Of a stretch of DNA of 64,000 bases, positions 30,306-37,691 are shown piece after piece. Under the pieces are notes generated by a model that was given only the letters and a program-made list of their open reading frames with translations, was not told the origin of the DNA and did no database searches. The first letter of the stretch is position 1, and every line of letters begins with the position of its first letter. Origin of the DNA: a candidate division KSB1 bacterium (GTDB lineage Bacteria > Zhuqueibacterota > Zhuqueibacteria > Zhuqueibacterales > Zhuqueibacteraceae); the NCBI GenBank assembly GCA_034506255.1, contig JAPDPX010000009.1:124001-188000 (forward strand), in the 5' to 3' direction. Both the position numbers and the translations under genes were made by a program.

Positions 30306-32467
30306 TGACTCTCAACGAACTCAAGCCCATCGTCGAAGCCCTGGTGTTCGCGGCGGACTCGCCGGTGACCGTCGAGCGCCTGCAGGAAACACTGGAAGAC
30401 GTGGATGCCGCCACCCTCGCGGAGGTCGTTACCGCGCTGAATCAAGACTATGCCGCCAGCGGGCGCGCCTTCTTCATCCGCAAAGTGGGCGGCGGCTATC
30501 ACATTTCCACCAAGCCGGAATTCAACCCCTGGATCAAGAAACTGTTCTTCGGCCGGCAAAAGTATCGCCTGTCACAGGCGAGCATGGAAACGCTCGCCAT
30601 CATCGCCTTCAAGCAGCCGATCAGCCGGGTGGACATTGCCCAGATCCGCGGCGTCAATTCCGATGCCGTGGTCGGCTCGCTGATGGAGCGCAAACTCGTC
30701 ACCATCGTCGGCCGCTCCGAAGGCGTGGGCCGACCTCTGCTCTATGGCACGACGCCGGAATTTCTCAAGTATTTCGGCATCAATGACCTCTCGGAATTGC
30801 CCAAGCCGCGCGAAATCGAAGAGCTGTTCAGCAAGGAGGGGCTGCCCGATGAAGTGGCACAGTTGCTCGCGGAAACCGACAAGCAACTGAGCCTGCCGAT
30901 CAGTTTTGAGGGCGAGGGCGGTCGCGAGGGCGAGCCTGCGGCCGGCCAGTCCCTTTCCGCTGCCGAAGCGCTGCCCCCGGCGCATACGGCCGACTCGCAG
31001 GAAAGGGTGACCCCGGAAAATGTGCCGGCTCCCGCCCATCCCACCAAAACCAATATCGTGGAGGCCGTGCCACCGGTTGCGGGCCCGAGTGATGAAACCA
31101 CGGCACCCCACGCTGGCGCGACGAGCGCGAACACGATGGCCTGGGCAGCGCCGGCCGTGGCAGCCGTGGCCGTGAGTGAATTGTTGGAGGAACCGGCAGC
31201 GGCGAAGCCCCGTGATCTCATCGACACTCTGCCCGAGCCCGTTATTGCCGGCACCACCGAATCGGAGGAAGGTGTCGGCTTTTATGGCCTGTTTGCCGAT
31301 GCGCCGGAAATCACCGCCCAAACCGGGGCCACGGCATCCACGCCCGGCCTCGAGGCCGCCTCCAATGAAGATGAGTTTGAAGCCCTGGCGCATCTTACTG
31401 AACAAGAACCGGCTACGTTGTTGCCGGAATTGTCGCAGCCGGCGCCTGAGAACGAAGTGGGAACCGACACCACCGAGCTGGCCGCGATGGAATTCAACAT
31501 TCGCGAGCCGGACTTTACGGCCACCGACCCGCTCAACCGGGCCGCGGAGACGCTGCTTTCGCGCTTCGCGAGTGAACAGGATTTGGGCACCACCCGCGAG
31601 TTTGCGTTGCTCGACGGCAGGCTGATCGACCAGGAGAACAGCACGGGGGAATCGCCGGCGCCGGAGGGGAACGCGGATCTGCAAAGCACCGGCGAAATCA
31701 TGCTGGCGGCGCTCGCCGGCATGGACAAGGACGAACCTGAGTCCACCGCCTCTGCCGGCGACTTCAATTTGCTTTCCCTGGCGACGGAGGCAGAGCAGCA
31801 CGCACAGGCCGCAGAGCCGGCTGCCGAGATTGATGGCTGGTGGGGGGAAGAATCGTTGAGCGAGGGCAGGACGGCAGAGTTGAAGCCCGCCGCAGATGAT
31901 GCCGTTGCCGCGTGGCGTGCGATGGAAGAAGAGAGGGAACGCCGCCTGCCGGAGAATGCCACCGATCGTGCCGAGCTTGAATTGTTGCAGTCCCCACTGC
32001 TGCCGCCTGATCCGAAAAACGATGAGGCGGCGCCGCAGTCCGCTTTGCCCGATACCCTTTTCGAGGAAATTTTTGCTGATGACATGACAGCGGCGGGCAC
32101 CCTACCGCCGGACCCGCAGCCCCCGGCCGCCGCGCATGCGAGTTTTGCCGGGGAAGCAGGACATGAAAAAATGCCGTCGCCCGACCAGGGCGCAGCGAAT
32201 GCCGCCGCGCCCGGCAGCGATGCCAGTGCGCCGCAAACAGAACCCGAACGCAACGCGCCGGCCGGCATCGCGGGCGAAGCACAAGCAGCGACGGTGGCGC
32301 CCGCTTTTTTCGTGCCAGCCCCGGCGCAGCTCGGGGCAGGCACAGCACTCGTGACAGCGGCAGCGAATGAGGCCAACCACGGCTTGCTTCGCCTTTGGCG
32401 CAAAGCCGTGGATTGGCTGAAAACCACGTTGACCCGCTTCGGCTGGCGCAGGCGGCCGCAAGTTTAA
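30305..32467 (+). CDS. scpB: Segregation and condensation protein B with a ~520-residue acidic extension
   Basis: The first 190 residues are ordinary ScpB with both winged helices: LKPIVEALVFAADSPVTVERL, FFIRKVGGGYHISTKPE, LSQASMETLAIIAFKQPISRVDIAQIRGVNSD and GRPLLYGTTPEFL. ScpB dimers bind ScpA. Residues 200-690 are low-complexity, rich in Ala, Glu, Pro and Thr, strongly acidic and probably disordered. The last 30 residues turn basic and amphipathic (LLRLWRKAVDWLKTTLTRFGWRR). Typical ScpB is about 180-250 residues. The frame is open and uninterrupted, and GC use resembles the core, so this is not a frameshift. The next gene starts 75 bp later. Confidence 0.92.
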   Translation: MTLNELKPIVEALVFAADSPVTVERLQETLEDVDAATLAEVVTALNQDYAASGRAFFIRKVGGGYHISTKPEFNPWIKKLFFGRQKYRLSQASMETLAIIAFKQPISRVDIAQIRGVNSDAVVGSLMERKLVTIVGRSEGVGRPLLYGTTPEFLKYFGINDLSELPKPREIEELFSKEGLPDEVAQLLAETDKQLSLPISFEGEGGREGEPAAGQSLSAAEALPPAHTADSQERVTPENVPAPAHPTKTNIVEAVPPVAGPSDETTAPHAGATSANTMAWAAPAVAAVAVSELLEEPAAAKPRDLIDTLPEPVIAGTTESEEGVGFYGLFADAPEITAQTGATASTPGLEAASNEDEFEALAHLTEQEPATLLPELSQPAPENEVGTDTTELAAMEFNIREPDFTATDPLNRAAETLLSRFASEQDLGTTREFALLDGRLIDQENSTGESPAPEGNADLQSTGEIMLAALAGMDKDEPESTASAGDFNLLSLATEAEQHAQAAEPAAEIDGWWGEESLSEGRTAELKPAADDAVAAWRAMEEERERRLPENATDRAELELLQSPLLPPDPKNDEAAPQSALPDTLFEEIFADDMTAAGTLPPDPQPPAAAHASFAGEAGHEKMPSPDQGAANAAAPGSDASAPQTEPERNAPAGIAGEAQAATVAPAFFVPAPAQLGAGTALVTAAANEANHGLLRLWRKAVDWLKTTLTRFGWRRRPQV

Positions 32468-32542
32468 CTGACAGCATCTGCTTCGCCAGTGTCTTATCGT
32501 CGCATGCTTGCTGGGAATCGCTGCGCCCCGTGACGTTTGAGC

Positions 32543-33310
32543 ATGAAACCCTCCGTCGCTTCTGAATCGTCCAGCCTTATTCGCCTGAACCGTTATCTGG
32601 CGCAGAGCGGGTTGTGTTCCCGCCGCGAAGCGGACCGCTGGATTGCAGCGGGTTGGGTCAAGGTCAACGGCAAAACGGTGACGGAGCTGGGCCGTCAGGT
32701 GGATGCCAGCCGCGACCTGGTGCAGGCGCGCGGGGAAACCCTGCGACCCAGCCGGGCATCGACCTACATTATGCTCAACAAACCGGCGGGCTATCTCACC
32801 ACCGCGCGGGACGAGCAGGGCCGGCCGACAGTCTTTCATCTCGTGAAGACACCGGTGCGCGTGTTTCCGGTGGGGCGGTTGGATCGTGACAGTGAAGGGT
32901 TGCTGCTGTTGACCAATGACGGCGATCTTTCTTACCGTCTCACCCATCCGCGCTTCAAAGTGCCCAAGGTCTACCGTGTCGCGTTGCGGGAAGAACTGTC
33001 GGAACGCGCTGCCAAAATGCTGGCGCGCGGCGTGCGCATCGATGACTCCCGCCGGCCGGTGGCAGGTGAGCTGCGCTTCCCCAGGCCGCATGACCGTCGC
33101 TTGTGCGAGATCACCATCCTGGAAGGCCGTAATCGCCAGGTGCGGAAGATGTTCGCGGCGGTCGGCTGCAGCGTGCAGCGGCTGCAGCGCATTCAAATCG
33201 GACCCTTGCGGCTGGGCAATCTACGGGAGGGGGCTTGGCGGTATCTTGAATCCAGGGAAGTGCGGCTGCTGAACCAGGCGATGGGTGTGCGCGATGGAAA
33301 TTCAAAATAA
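32543..33310 (+). CDS. rRNA pseudouridine synthase, RsuA/RluB/RluF family
   Basis: Converts a specific uridine in ribosomal RNA to pseudouridine. Residues 12-70 form an S4 RNA-binding domain (RLNRYLAQSGLCSRREADRWI). The catalytic block is VGRLDRDSEGLLLLTNDG with Asp near residue 114, preceded by IMLNKPAGYLTT and followed by KVYRV and the ILEGRNRQVRKMF block. 255 residues is normal. Its position after scpAB is the conserved place of rluB, but RsuA or RluF specificity cannot be excluded. The ATG at 32543 is six bases inside a longer TTG frame. The 3' end overlaps the next gene by 17 bp. Confidence 0.92.
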   Translation: MKPSVASESSSLIRLNRYLAQSGLCSRREADRWIAAGWVKVNGKTVTELGRQVDASRDLVQARGETLRPSRASTYIMLNKPAGYLTTARDEQGRPTVFHLVKTPVRVFPVGRLDRDSEGLLLLTNDGDLSYRLTHPRFKVPKVYRVALREELSERAAKMLARGVRIDDSRRPVAGELRFPRPHDRRLCEITILEGRNRQVRKMFAAVGCSVQRLQRIQIGPLRLGNLREGAWRYLESREVRLLNQAMGVRDGNSK

Positions 33311-35015
33311 GACGGTTTTGGTACTCGGGGGATGGGGTCTGGTGGGGATGGCGGTCTGCCGCCAGGCGCTGAGTGAACATCCGAAAGAGCTGATTGTGGC
33401 CTCGCTGACCGAAGCTGAGGCGCGGGACGCAGTGCTGCAACTGCGTGAGGAGTATGCCGGCCCCTGCCGGATCACGCCGGCGTGGGGTAATATTTTCGTG
33501 CGCGATACCCTGCAGGGCAAATCCCGCCAGGAAATCCTGCAGGATGAGACACTGCGCGCGATGCTGATCGAGGACGTGCTGGATGAATTGAACGAGGCCA
33601 TTCTGCAGCACTCGTTGTTGTTTCAAATCATTCAGCAGTACCGGCCCAACCTGATTGTTGATTGCGTGAATTCGGCGACGGCGGTGGCCTACCAGGACGT
33701 GTTTGCGAGTTATTACCGCATCCGCGGGCATTTGGCGCAGGTCAAACAGCAGCAGGCCTCTCCGGCGGCGCTGGTTGCCGAAGTCGAGAAGCTGCTGTGC
33801 ACGCTTTACGTGCCGCAGTTGATCCGGCACGTGCAAATTTTGTATGAAGCCATGCGGCGGGCGCGGACGGAAGTCTACGTCAAAGTTGGGACCAGCGGCA
33901 CCGGCGGCATGGGTTTGAACATTCCCTACACCCACTCGGAAGAGAAACCGTCGCGTGTGCTGCTGAGCAAGTCGTCGATTGCGGGTGCACACACCATGCT
34001 GCTCTTCCTCATGGCCCGCACCCCCGATGCGCCGATCACCAAGGAGATCAAGCCCACCGCGGCCATCGCCTGGAAACGCATCGCCTACGGTCCGGTGCTG
34101 CGGCAGGGCCGGCCGATTCCGCTTTATGATTGCCCGCCGCAGGCGGCGGTGACACTTGATGACAAACTGGTGCTGCAGGACGGGGCCGCCGGCAGTGCCC
34201 CCTGGCAGGCGCTCGACGGCGAGGTGCTGCAGTCGGTTTTCGTGGACACCGGCGAGAACGGCATTTTTTCGCTGGGAGAATTCACCGCGATTTCCGATTC
34301 CGGACAGATGGAATTGGTCACGCCCGAGGAAATCGCGCGCAACATTCTCTATGAGGTGAAGGGCGGCAACACCGGCCATGACATCATCAATGCCCTGGAC
34401 AATTCCGTCATGGGGCCGACTTACCGCGCCGGCGTGATGCGCGCGGCGGTGCTGCAGCAGATGAAGGAGCTGGCGGCGGCGCACAAGGTCGACAGCGTGG
34501 CTTTCGAGCTGCTCGGACCGCCTCGACTCTCCAAACTGCTCTTTGAAGCGCATCTGCTCAAGCTGGTCTTTCGCACGATGGCGGCGGTGCGGGCACAGCA
34601 GCCGGAGGAAATGGCGGCGCGGCTTGAAGCGGAGCTTCTGCGCAATGCCCGGCTGCGTGCCGAGATCATTTCCATCGGCATACCCATTTTGCTGTCCGAC
34701 GGCCGCCGCCTGCTGCGGGGACCCGAAATCAAGATCCCGCCGTTTCGCGGCTCCAACGTGCTGGCGCTCACGCCCGACCATCTCGAACAATGGGCCCACG
34801 ATGGCTGGGTGGACCTGCGCGCCGCCAACATGCGTTTGTGGCAAAGCCGCATGGAAAAGATAGAAGAGGAGATCCGGGCCATTCCCGAGCGCGATACCAG
34901 CTCGCGCTACATGCGCAACCGCCGCTACTGGCAGGAGGAGGACGGCATCGACATCGGCAAGCTGGTGGGATGGATTTTCTCCACCGAGGAAAAAGGCGCG
35001 CGCATGAAAGAATGA
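33294..35015 (+). CDS. NAD(P)-binding Rossmann-fold protein of unknown function
   Basis: A 573-residue protein starting with a dinucleotide-binding motif, TVLVLGGWGLVGMAVCRQAL (glycine-rich G-x-x-G-x-x-G-like), typical of short-chain dehydrogenase, epimerase or saccharopine-dehydrogenase folds. Later segments such as YVKVGTSGTGGMGLNIPYTHSEEKPSRVLLSKS and GGNTGHDIINALDNS are conserved-looking but unassigned. No SDR YxxxK motif is obvious. It overlaps the pseudouridine synthase by 17 bp and precedes cmk by 112 bp, so it sits within a housekeeping block. The ATG at 33294 is preferred to the GTG at 33285. Confidence 0.75.
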   Translation: MEIQNKTVLVLGGWGLVGMAVCRQALSEHPKELIVASLTEAEARDAVLQLREEYAGPCRITPAWGNIFVRDTLQGKSRQEILQDETLRAMLIEDVLDELNEAILQHSLLFQIIQQYRPNLIVDCVNSATAVAYQDVFASYYRIRGHLAQVKQQQASPAALVAEVEKLLCTLYVPQLIRHVQILYEAMRRARTEVYVKVGTSGTGGMGLNIPYTHSEEKPSRVLLSKSSIAGAHTMLLFLMARTPDAPITKEIKPTAAIAWKRIAYGPVLRQGRPIPLYDCPPQAAVTLDDKLVLQDGAAGSAPWQALDGEVLQSVFVDTGENGIFSLGEFTAISDSGQMELVTPEEIARNILYEVKGGNTGHDIINALDNSVMGPTYRAGVMRAAVLQQMKELAAAHKVDSVAFELLGPPRLSKLLFEAHLLKLVFRTMAAVRAQQPEEMAARLEAELLRNARLRAEIISIGIPILLSDGRRLLRGPEIKIPPFRGSNVLALTPDHLEQWAHDGWVDLRAANMRLWQSRMEKIEEEIRAIPERDTSSRYMRNRRYWQEEDGIDIGKLVGWIFSTEEKGARMKE

Positions 35016-35127
35016 GCACCGCCAGAGCCTCGAGTTTTTCGGGCTGAGAACCAGGGACGCTGTTTCTGCCACTTGGGATGCGTGACACGGAAGTTTTGGA
35101 TGGATTGACAACAGGGTAGCGCGAACC

Positions 35128-35856
35128 ATGATCGAAATCACGTCGCAGGAACAAGTGATACCTGCCGTGCACCTCACCACGCGTGAGCGGCGTCCAATCA
35201 TTGCCATCGACGGGCCGGCCGGCTCGGGCAAAAGCACCACCGCCCGGCTGCTGGCGCGGCGTCTGGGCTTCACCTATTTGGACACCGGCGCTTTTTACCG
35301 CGCCTTGACCTTGAAAATTTTGGAGGCAAAAATTCCGCCCGAGCAACAGGACGCAGTGGTGGCGGTGGCCCAACGCACGCACATCACGATCAAGAGCGAT
35401 CCCGACGGCGATCGCGTCTATCTCGATGGCCGGGACGTGACCACGCGCATTCGCGAGCCGCATGTCACCAACAACATCGCGCCCATCTCCGGCAATCCCG
35501 GTGTGCGCGAGCTGATGGTGAAGCGACAGCGCGAAATCGGCCGCAAGGGCGGGGTGGTGATGGAAGGCCGTGACATCGGCACCGTGGTTTTCCCGGATGC
35601 CGATCTCAAAATCTTCATGAGCGCCTCGCTGGACGAACGCACGCGCCGGCGCCAGCGCGAGCTGGCGGCCAAAGGGCTGCACAAGGATTTTCAAACGCTG
35701 CGGCGCGAGATCGAAATTCGTGACCAAAAAGACTCGCAGCGCGCGGTGGCGCCGCTCAGGCCGGCCGAAGATGCCATCATTCTCGACACGACCAACCTGA
35801 CGCTCGAACAGCAGGTCGATTTCATCATCGACGCGCTGCACCGCAAACTGGCCTGA
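35128..35856 (+). CDS. cmk: Cytidylate kinase
   Basis: Phosphorylates CMP and dCMP with ATP. The P-loop IAIDGPAGSGKSTTAR is at residues 25-40, followed by GFTYLDTGAFYRALT, which is diagnostic of bacterial Cmk. The GGVVMEGRDIGTVVFPDADLKIF block and a lid with R-x-x-RQRE follow. 242 residues is usual; residues 1-22 are an N-terminal extension. With the acyltransferase and rpsA genes downstream it forms the conserved cmk-plsC-rpsA arrangement known from several phyla, here interrupted by a 990-bp repeat-rich gap. A palindromic element begins at the base after its stop codon. Confidence 0.95.
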   Translation: MIEITSQEQVIPAVHLTTRERRPIIAIDGPAGSGKSTTARLLARRLGFTYLDTGAFYRALTLKILEAKIPPEQQDAVVAVAQRTHITIKSDPDGDRVYLDGRDVTTRIREPHVTNNIAPISGNPGVRELMVKRQREIGRKGGVVMEGRDIGTVVFPDADLKIFMSASLDERTRRRQRELAAKGLHKDFQTLRREIEIRDQKDSQRAVAPLRPAEDAIILDTTNLTLEQQVDFIIDALHRKLA

Positions 35857-35978
35857 TGCACTGTAAACGTGAATGCTGTAGTCCCCGCCCCTCGTGGGCG
35901 GCTGTTCAAAGATGAATTTTTTCTCCTTCAGCAGCCACCCACACGGGTCGGGGCTACAAAAATCAACGTAACAGTGCA
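35857..35978. repeat. 122-bp palindromic (MITE-like) element
   Basis: The ends are perfect inverted repeats TGCACTGT / ACAGTGCA, and the pairing continues inward with gaps for about 50 bp on each side, ending in GTAGTCCCCGCCCC...GGGCGGCTG on the left and GCAGCCACCC...GGGGCTAC on the right. The unpaired centre is an A+T-rich 25-base stretch. The element would fold into one long hairpin. It begins at the base following the cmk stop codon. No matching target duplication is seen. Confidence 0.75.
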
Positions 35979-36158
35979 CTAGTGTCTTCTGGTATTGCAC
36001 GATTTGTATCAAGTGCCCCCGACTGCCATGCCGGGGGAATCCTCTTTGCGCAGGCAGACCCATTGTAACATGCAGCCCAGATTTCCTGTCCCCCGGCTGC
36101 AAGTTTGTGCTGCAGTGTTTTCGTGTTGAGGTGTCCTGCCCGTGTGGGCACCCATCGG

Positions 36159-36218
36159 GATGAAAATGAACTTTGATAGTCGTGCCTTCAGGCACCGCCC
36201 CTGAAGGCGCTACTAAAA
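36159..36218 (+). repeat. Family C repeat, copy 2
   Basis: GATGAAAATGAACTTTGA, AGTCGTGCCTTCAGGCACC and CCCTGAAGGCGCTACTAAA. GCCTTCAGG and CCTGAAGGC form a perfect nine-base inverted repeat, so this copy has an intact hairpin that the 14.2-kb copy has partly lost. Confidence 0.7.
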
Positions 36219-36238
36219 AAGCATTTGTGTAGAGACCG

Positions 36239-36266
36239 TCGCGCAGACCTCTTGTCTGCCGGCAGG
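36239..36266 (+). repeat. Family B hairpin repeat, partial copy
   Basis: Only the hairpin core, GCGCAGACCTCTTGTCTGCC and GGCAGG, is recognisable. It follows the family C copy by about 20 bp. Confidence 0.5.
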
Positions 36267-36327
36267 TATTTTCGTGGCAAGTGCGGAAAAACCGCCGCCT
36301 TCCTTTTCCCGCGAAAGCACACTCCCA

Positions 36328-36413
36328 CGAAAAAGCTTTTTTGTGGGACTTCACTTTCATGGGCGAAGTATTTTCCCGAAAGAGCTTTTTCCGCGGGATT
36401 TCATTTTCGTGGG
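36328..36413 (+). repeat. Degenerate direct repeat, two ~36-bp units
   Basis: CGAAAAAGCTTTTTTGTGGG followed by ACTTCACTTTCATGGG (36328-36363) recurs as CGAAAGAGCTTTTTCCGCGG followed by GATTTCATTTTCGTGGG (36377-36413). Each unit contains a GAAA-AGCTTTTT hairpin-like core. No coding potential. Confidence 0.55.
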
Positions 36414-36487
36414 ACGGTTTTGATGGTCTGCTGCCAACGCCGCCCTCCCCGGCTGTGCCAGCGGGTCAGAAGCGGGTGCTCCACCGC

Positions 36488-36560
36488 GCAATGCCAAGTT
36501 ACCTGTGGGGACTCAGCGCAGAGATCATCATCTTGTCTGCCGGCAGGCGGGAAGCCTGCG
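36488..36560 (+). repeat. Family B hairpin repeat, copy 3
   Basis: GCAATGCCAAGTTACCTGTG, GGGACTCAGCGCAGA and TTGTCTGCCGGCAGG align with 11723-11785. The left hairpin arm is altered and lengthened by a few bases, so the hairpin is weaker here. Confidence 0.65.
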
Positions 36561-36846
36561 TGACGGCATTTTCCTGGTCAACACCCGGGACCGTGCGCAA
36601 AGCTTTACAGGACTGTTCCAGGAGGACATTGTTGGTGGCCGGACATTTCAAGCCAGCAGAACACTGGTGCCTGGAAAGCTGAAGGGTATCCCTGTCTCCT
36701 CGGCATGTCATTCAAACAAGTCTTGCAAAACACCCGGCAGCGAGGCAGTGCCGGGTGGAGCACGTCGTCGGGGCTTTCACAAGATGGCTGCGGCGGGACA
36801 TGCGGAAGCGGCAGGGCGGATCACAAGGAGGGGCAGGTGATACCGC

Positions 36847-37557
36847 GTGCGGGAGGCCTGCAGCGGGGAGAAAGGCAGACCGCCATCCCGGCAACTGTGT
36901 CTCGCTGACCAAAACCGATCACACGGCAAGCGAATCGTGCAGCGGTTGATTTTCCGATTATCCCAGCTTTTGCTGCGGATCTATTTCTCTGCGCTCTTTC
37001 GCCTGGAGGTGCGAGGACGGGCGAACATTCCGCGGCATGGCCGCCTGCTGATCGCGGCAAACCACATCTCGGGTTACGATCCGCCGCTGGTCGGCTGTTT
37101 GATTCCGCGCGTGGTCCATTTCATGGCCAAGAAGGAATTGTTTCGCATCCCGCTGCTGGGGCCGTTGATTCGTTTTTACAACGCCATCCCCACCGACCGC
37201 ACCGGCACCAGTTTGTCAACGGTGCGACGGGTGTCGGCGCTGCTGGCGGCGGAGGAAGCTGTGCTGGTTTTCCCCGAGGGCACGCGTGTGCGCTCCGGCC
37301 GGCTGGGCGCGCCCAAAGCCGGGGTGGGGATGTTGGCGGTGCGAAATCACACCGACATCCTGCCGGTGCACCTGGATGGCTTGCAAAAACGCCGCGGCTT
37401 CGGCTGGCGTCGTCCCCGCGTGAAGGTGGTCTTCGGGGAAAGACTGGCGGTGGCCAATTTTCTCGACAATGGCCGCGCCGACAAGGAGGTTTACCTCGCC
37501 GTGACAGCAGCGGTAAATGCCCGCATCGCCCAACTGGCGGCTTCCTGCCAGGAGTGA
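36847..37557 (+). CDS. plsC: 1-acyl-sn-glycerol-3-phosphate acyltransferase
   Basis: Transfers an acyl group to lysophosphatidic acid to make phosphatidic acid at the inner membrane. Residues 72-77 are the catalytic NHISGYD motif (NHxxxxD), followed by IPTDRTGTS, VLVFPEGTRVRSG (the substrate-binding EGTR) and a late V-x-L-DGL block. Residues 38-55 are hydrophobic. The first 30 residues of this frame are not family-like, so GTG 36937 may be the true start; AAGGAGG lies too far upstream for the listed GTG. Lies between cmk and rpsA. Confidence 0.9.
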   Translation: MREACSGEKGRPPSRQLCLADQNRSHGKRIVQRLIFRLSQLLLRIYFSALFRLEVRGRANIPRHGRLLIAANHISGYDPPLVGCLIPRVVHFMAKKELFRIPLLGPLIRFYNAIPTDRTGTSLSTVRRVSALLAAEEAVLVFPEGTRVRSGRLGAPKAGVGMLAVRNHTDILPVHLDGLQKRRGFGWRRPRVKVVFGERLAVANFLDNGRADKEVYLAVTAAVNARIAQLAASCQE

Positions 37558-37691
37558 TATGCGGGGATCAGGCTCGTGCCAATGGCAACCGGCCCTGCTG
37601 CCGGGCGAATGTGAAAGAAAGACTGTTTTTCTGCGCGGGTGAGACACATCTGCGCAGCGCCCTCATTCCCAAAAGGAGGTTCATCCTTGAC

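Larger units (their letters stand above)
35979..36846. other. 870-bp repeat-rich intergenic region before plsC
   Basis: Holds family C copy 2 (36159-36218), a partial family B copy (36239-36266), a degenerate direct repeat (36328-36413) and a full family B copy (36488-36560). No reading frame is credible. The promoter of plsC-rpsA could lie near the end, where AAGGAGG occurs at about 36824. Confidence 0.6.

Noticed and set aside
36328..36413. CRISPR array
   Set aside because: Only two degenerate direct units and no regular unique spacers; no cas gene in the window.
36225..36682. Overlapping + strand frames that might encode small proteins near 36.3-36.7 kb
   Set aside because: They consist of the repeat copies described above, read in several frames, with no RBS or hydrophobic/charged pattern typical of proteins.
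36836..36860. Cobalamin-type riboswitch before plsC, suggested by a GCGGGAGGCCTGC stretch
   Set aside because: No B12-box sequence or conserved core, and no cobalamin-related gene nearby.
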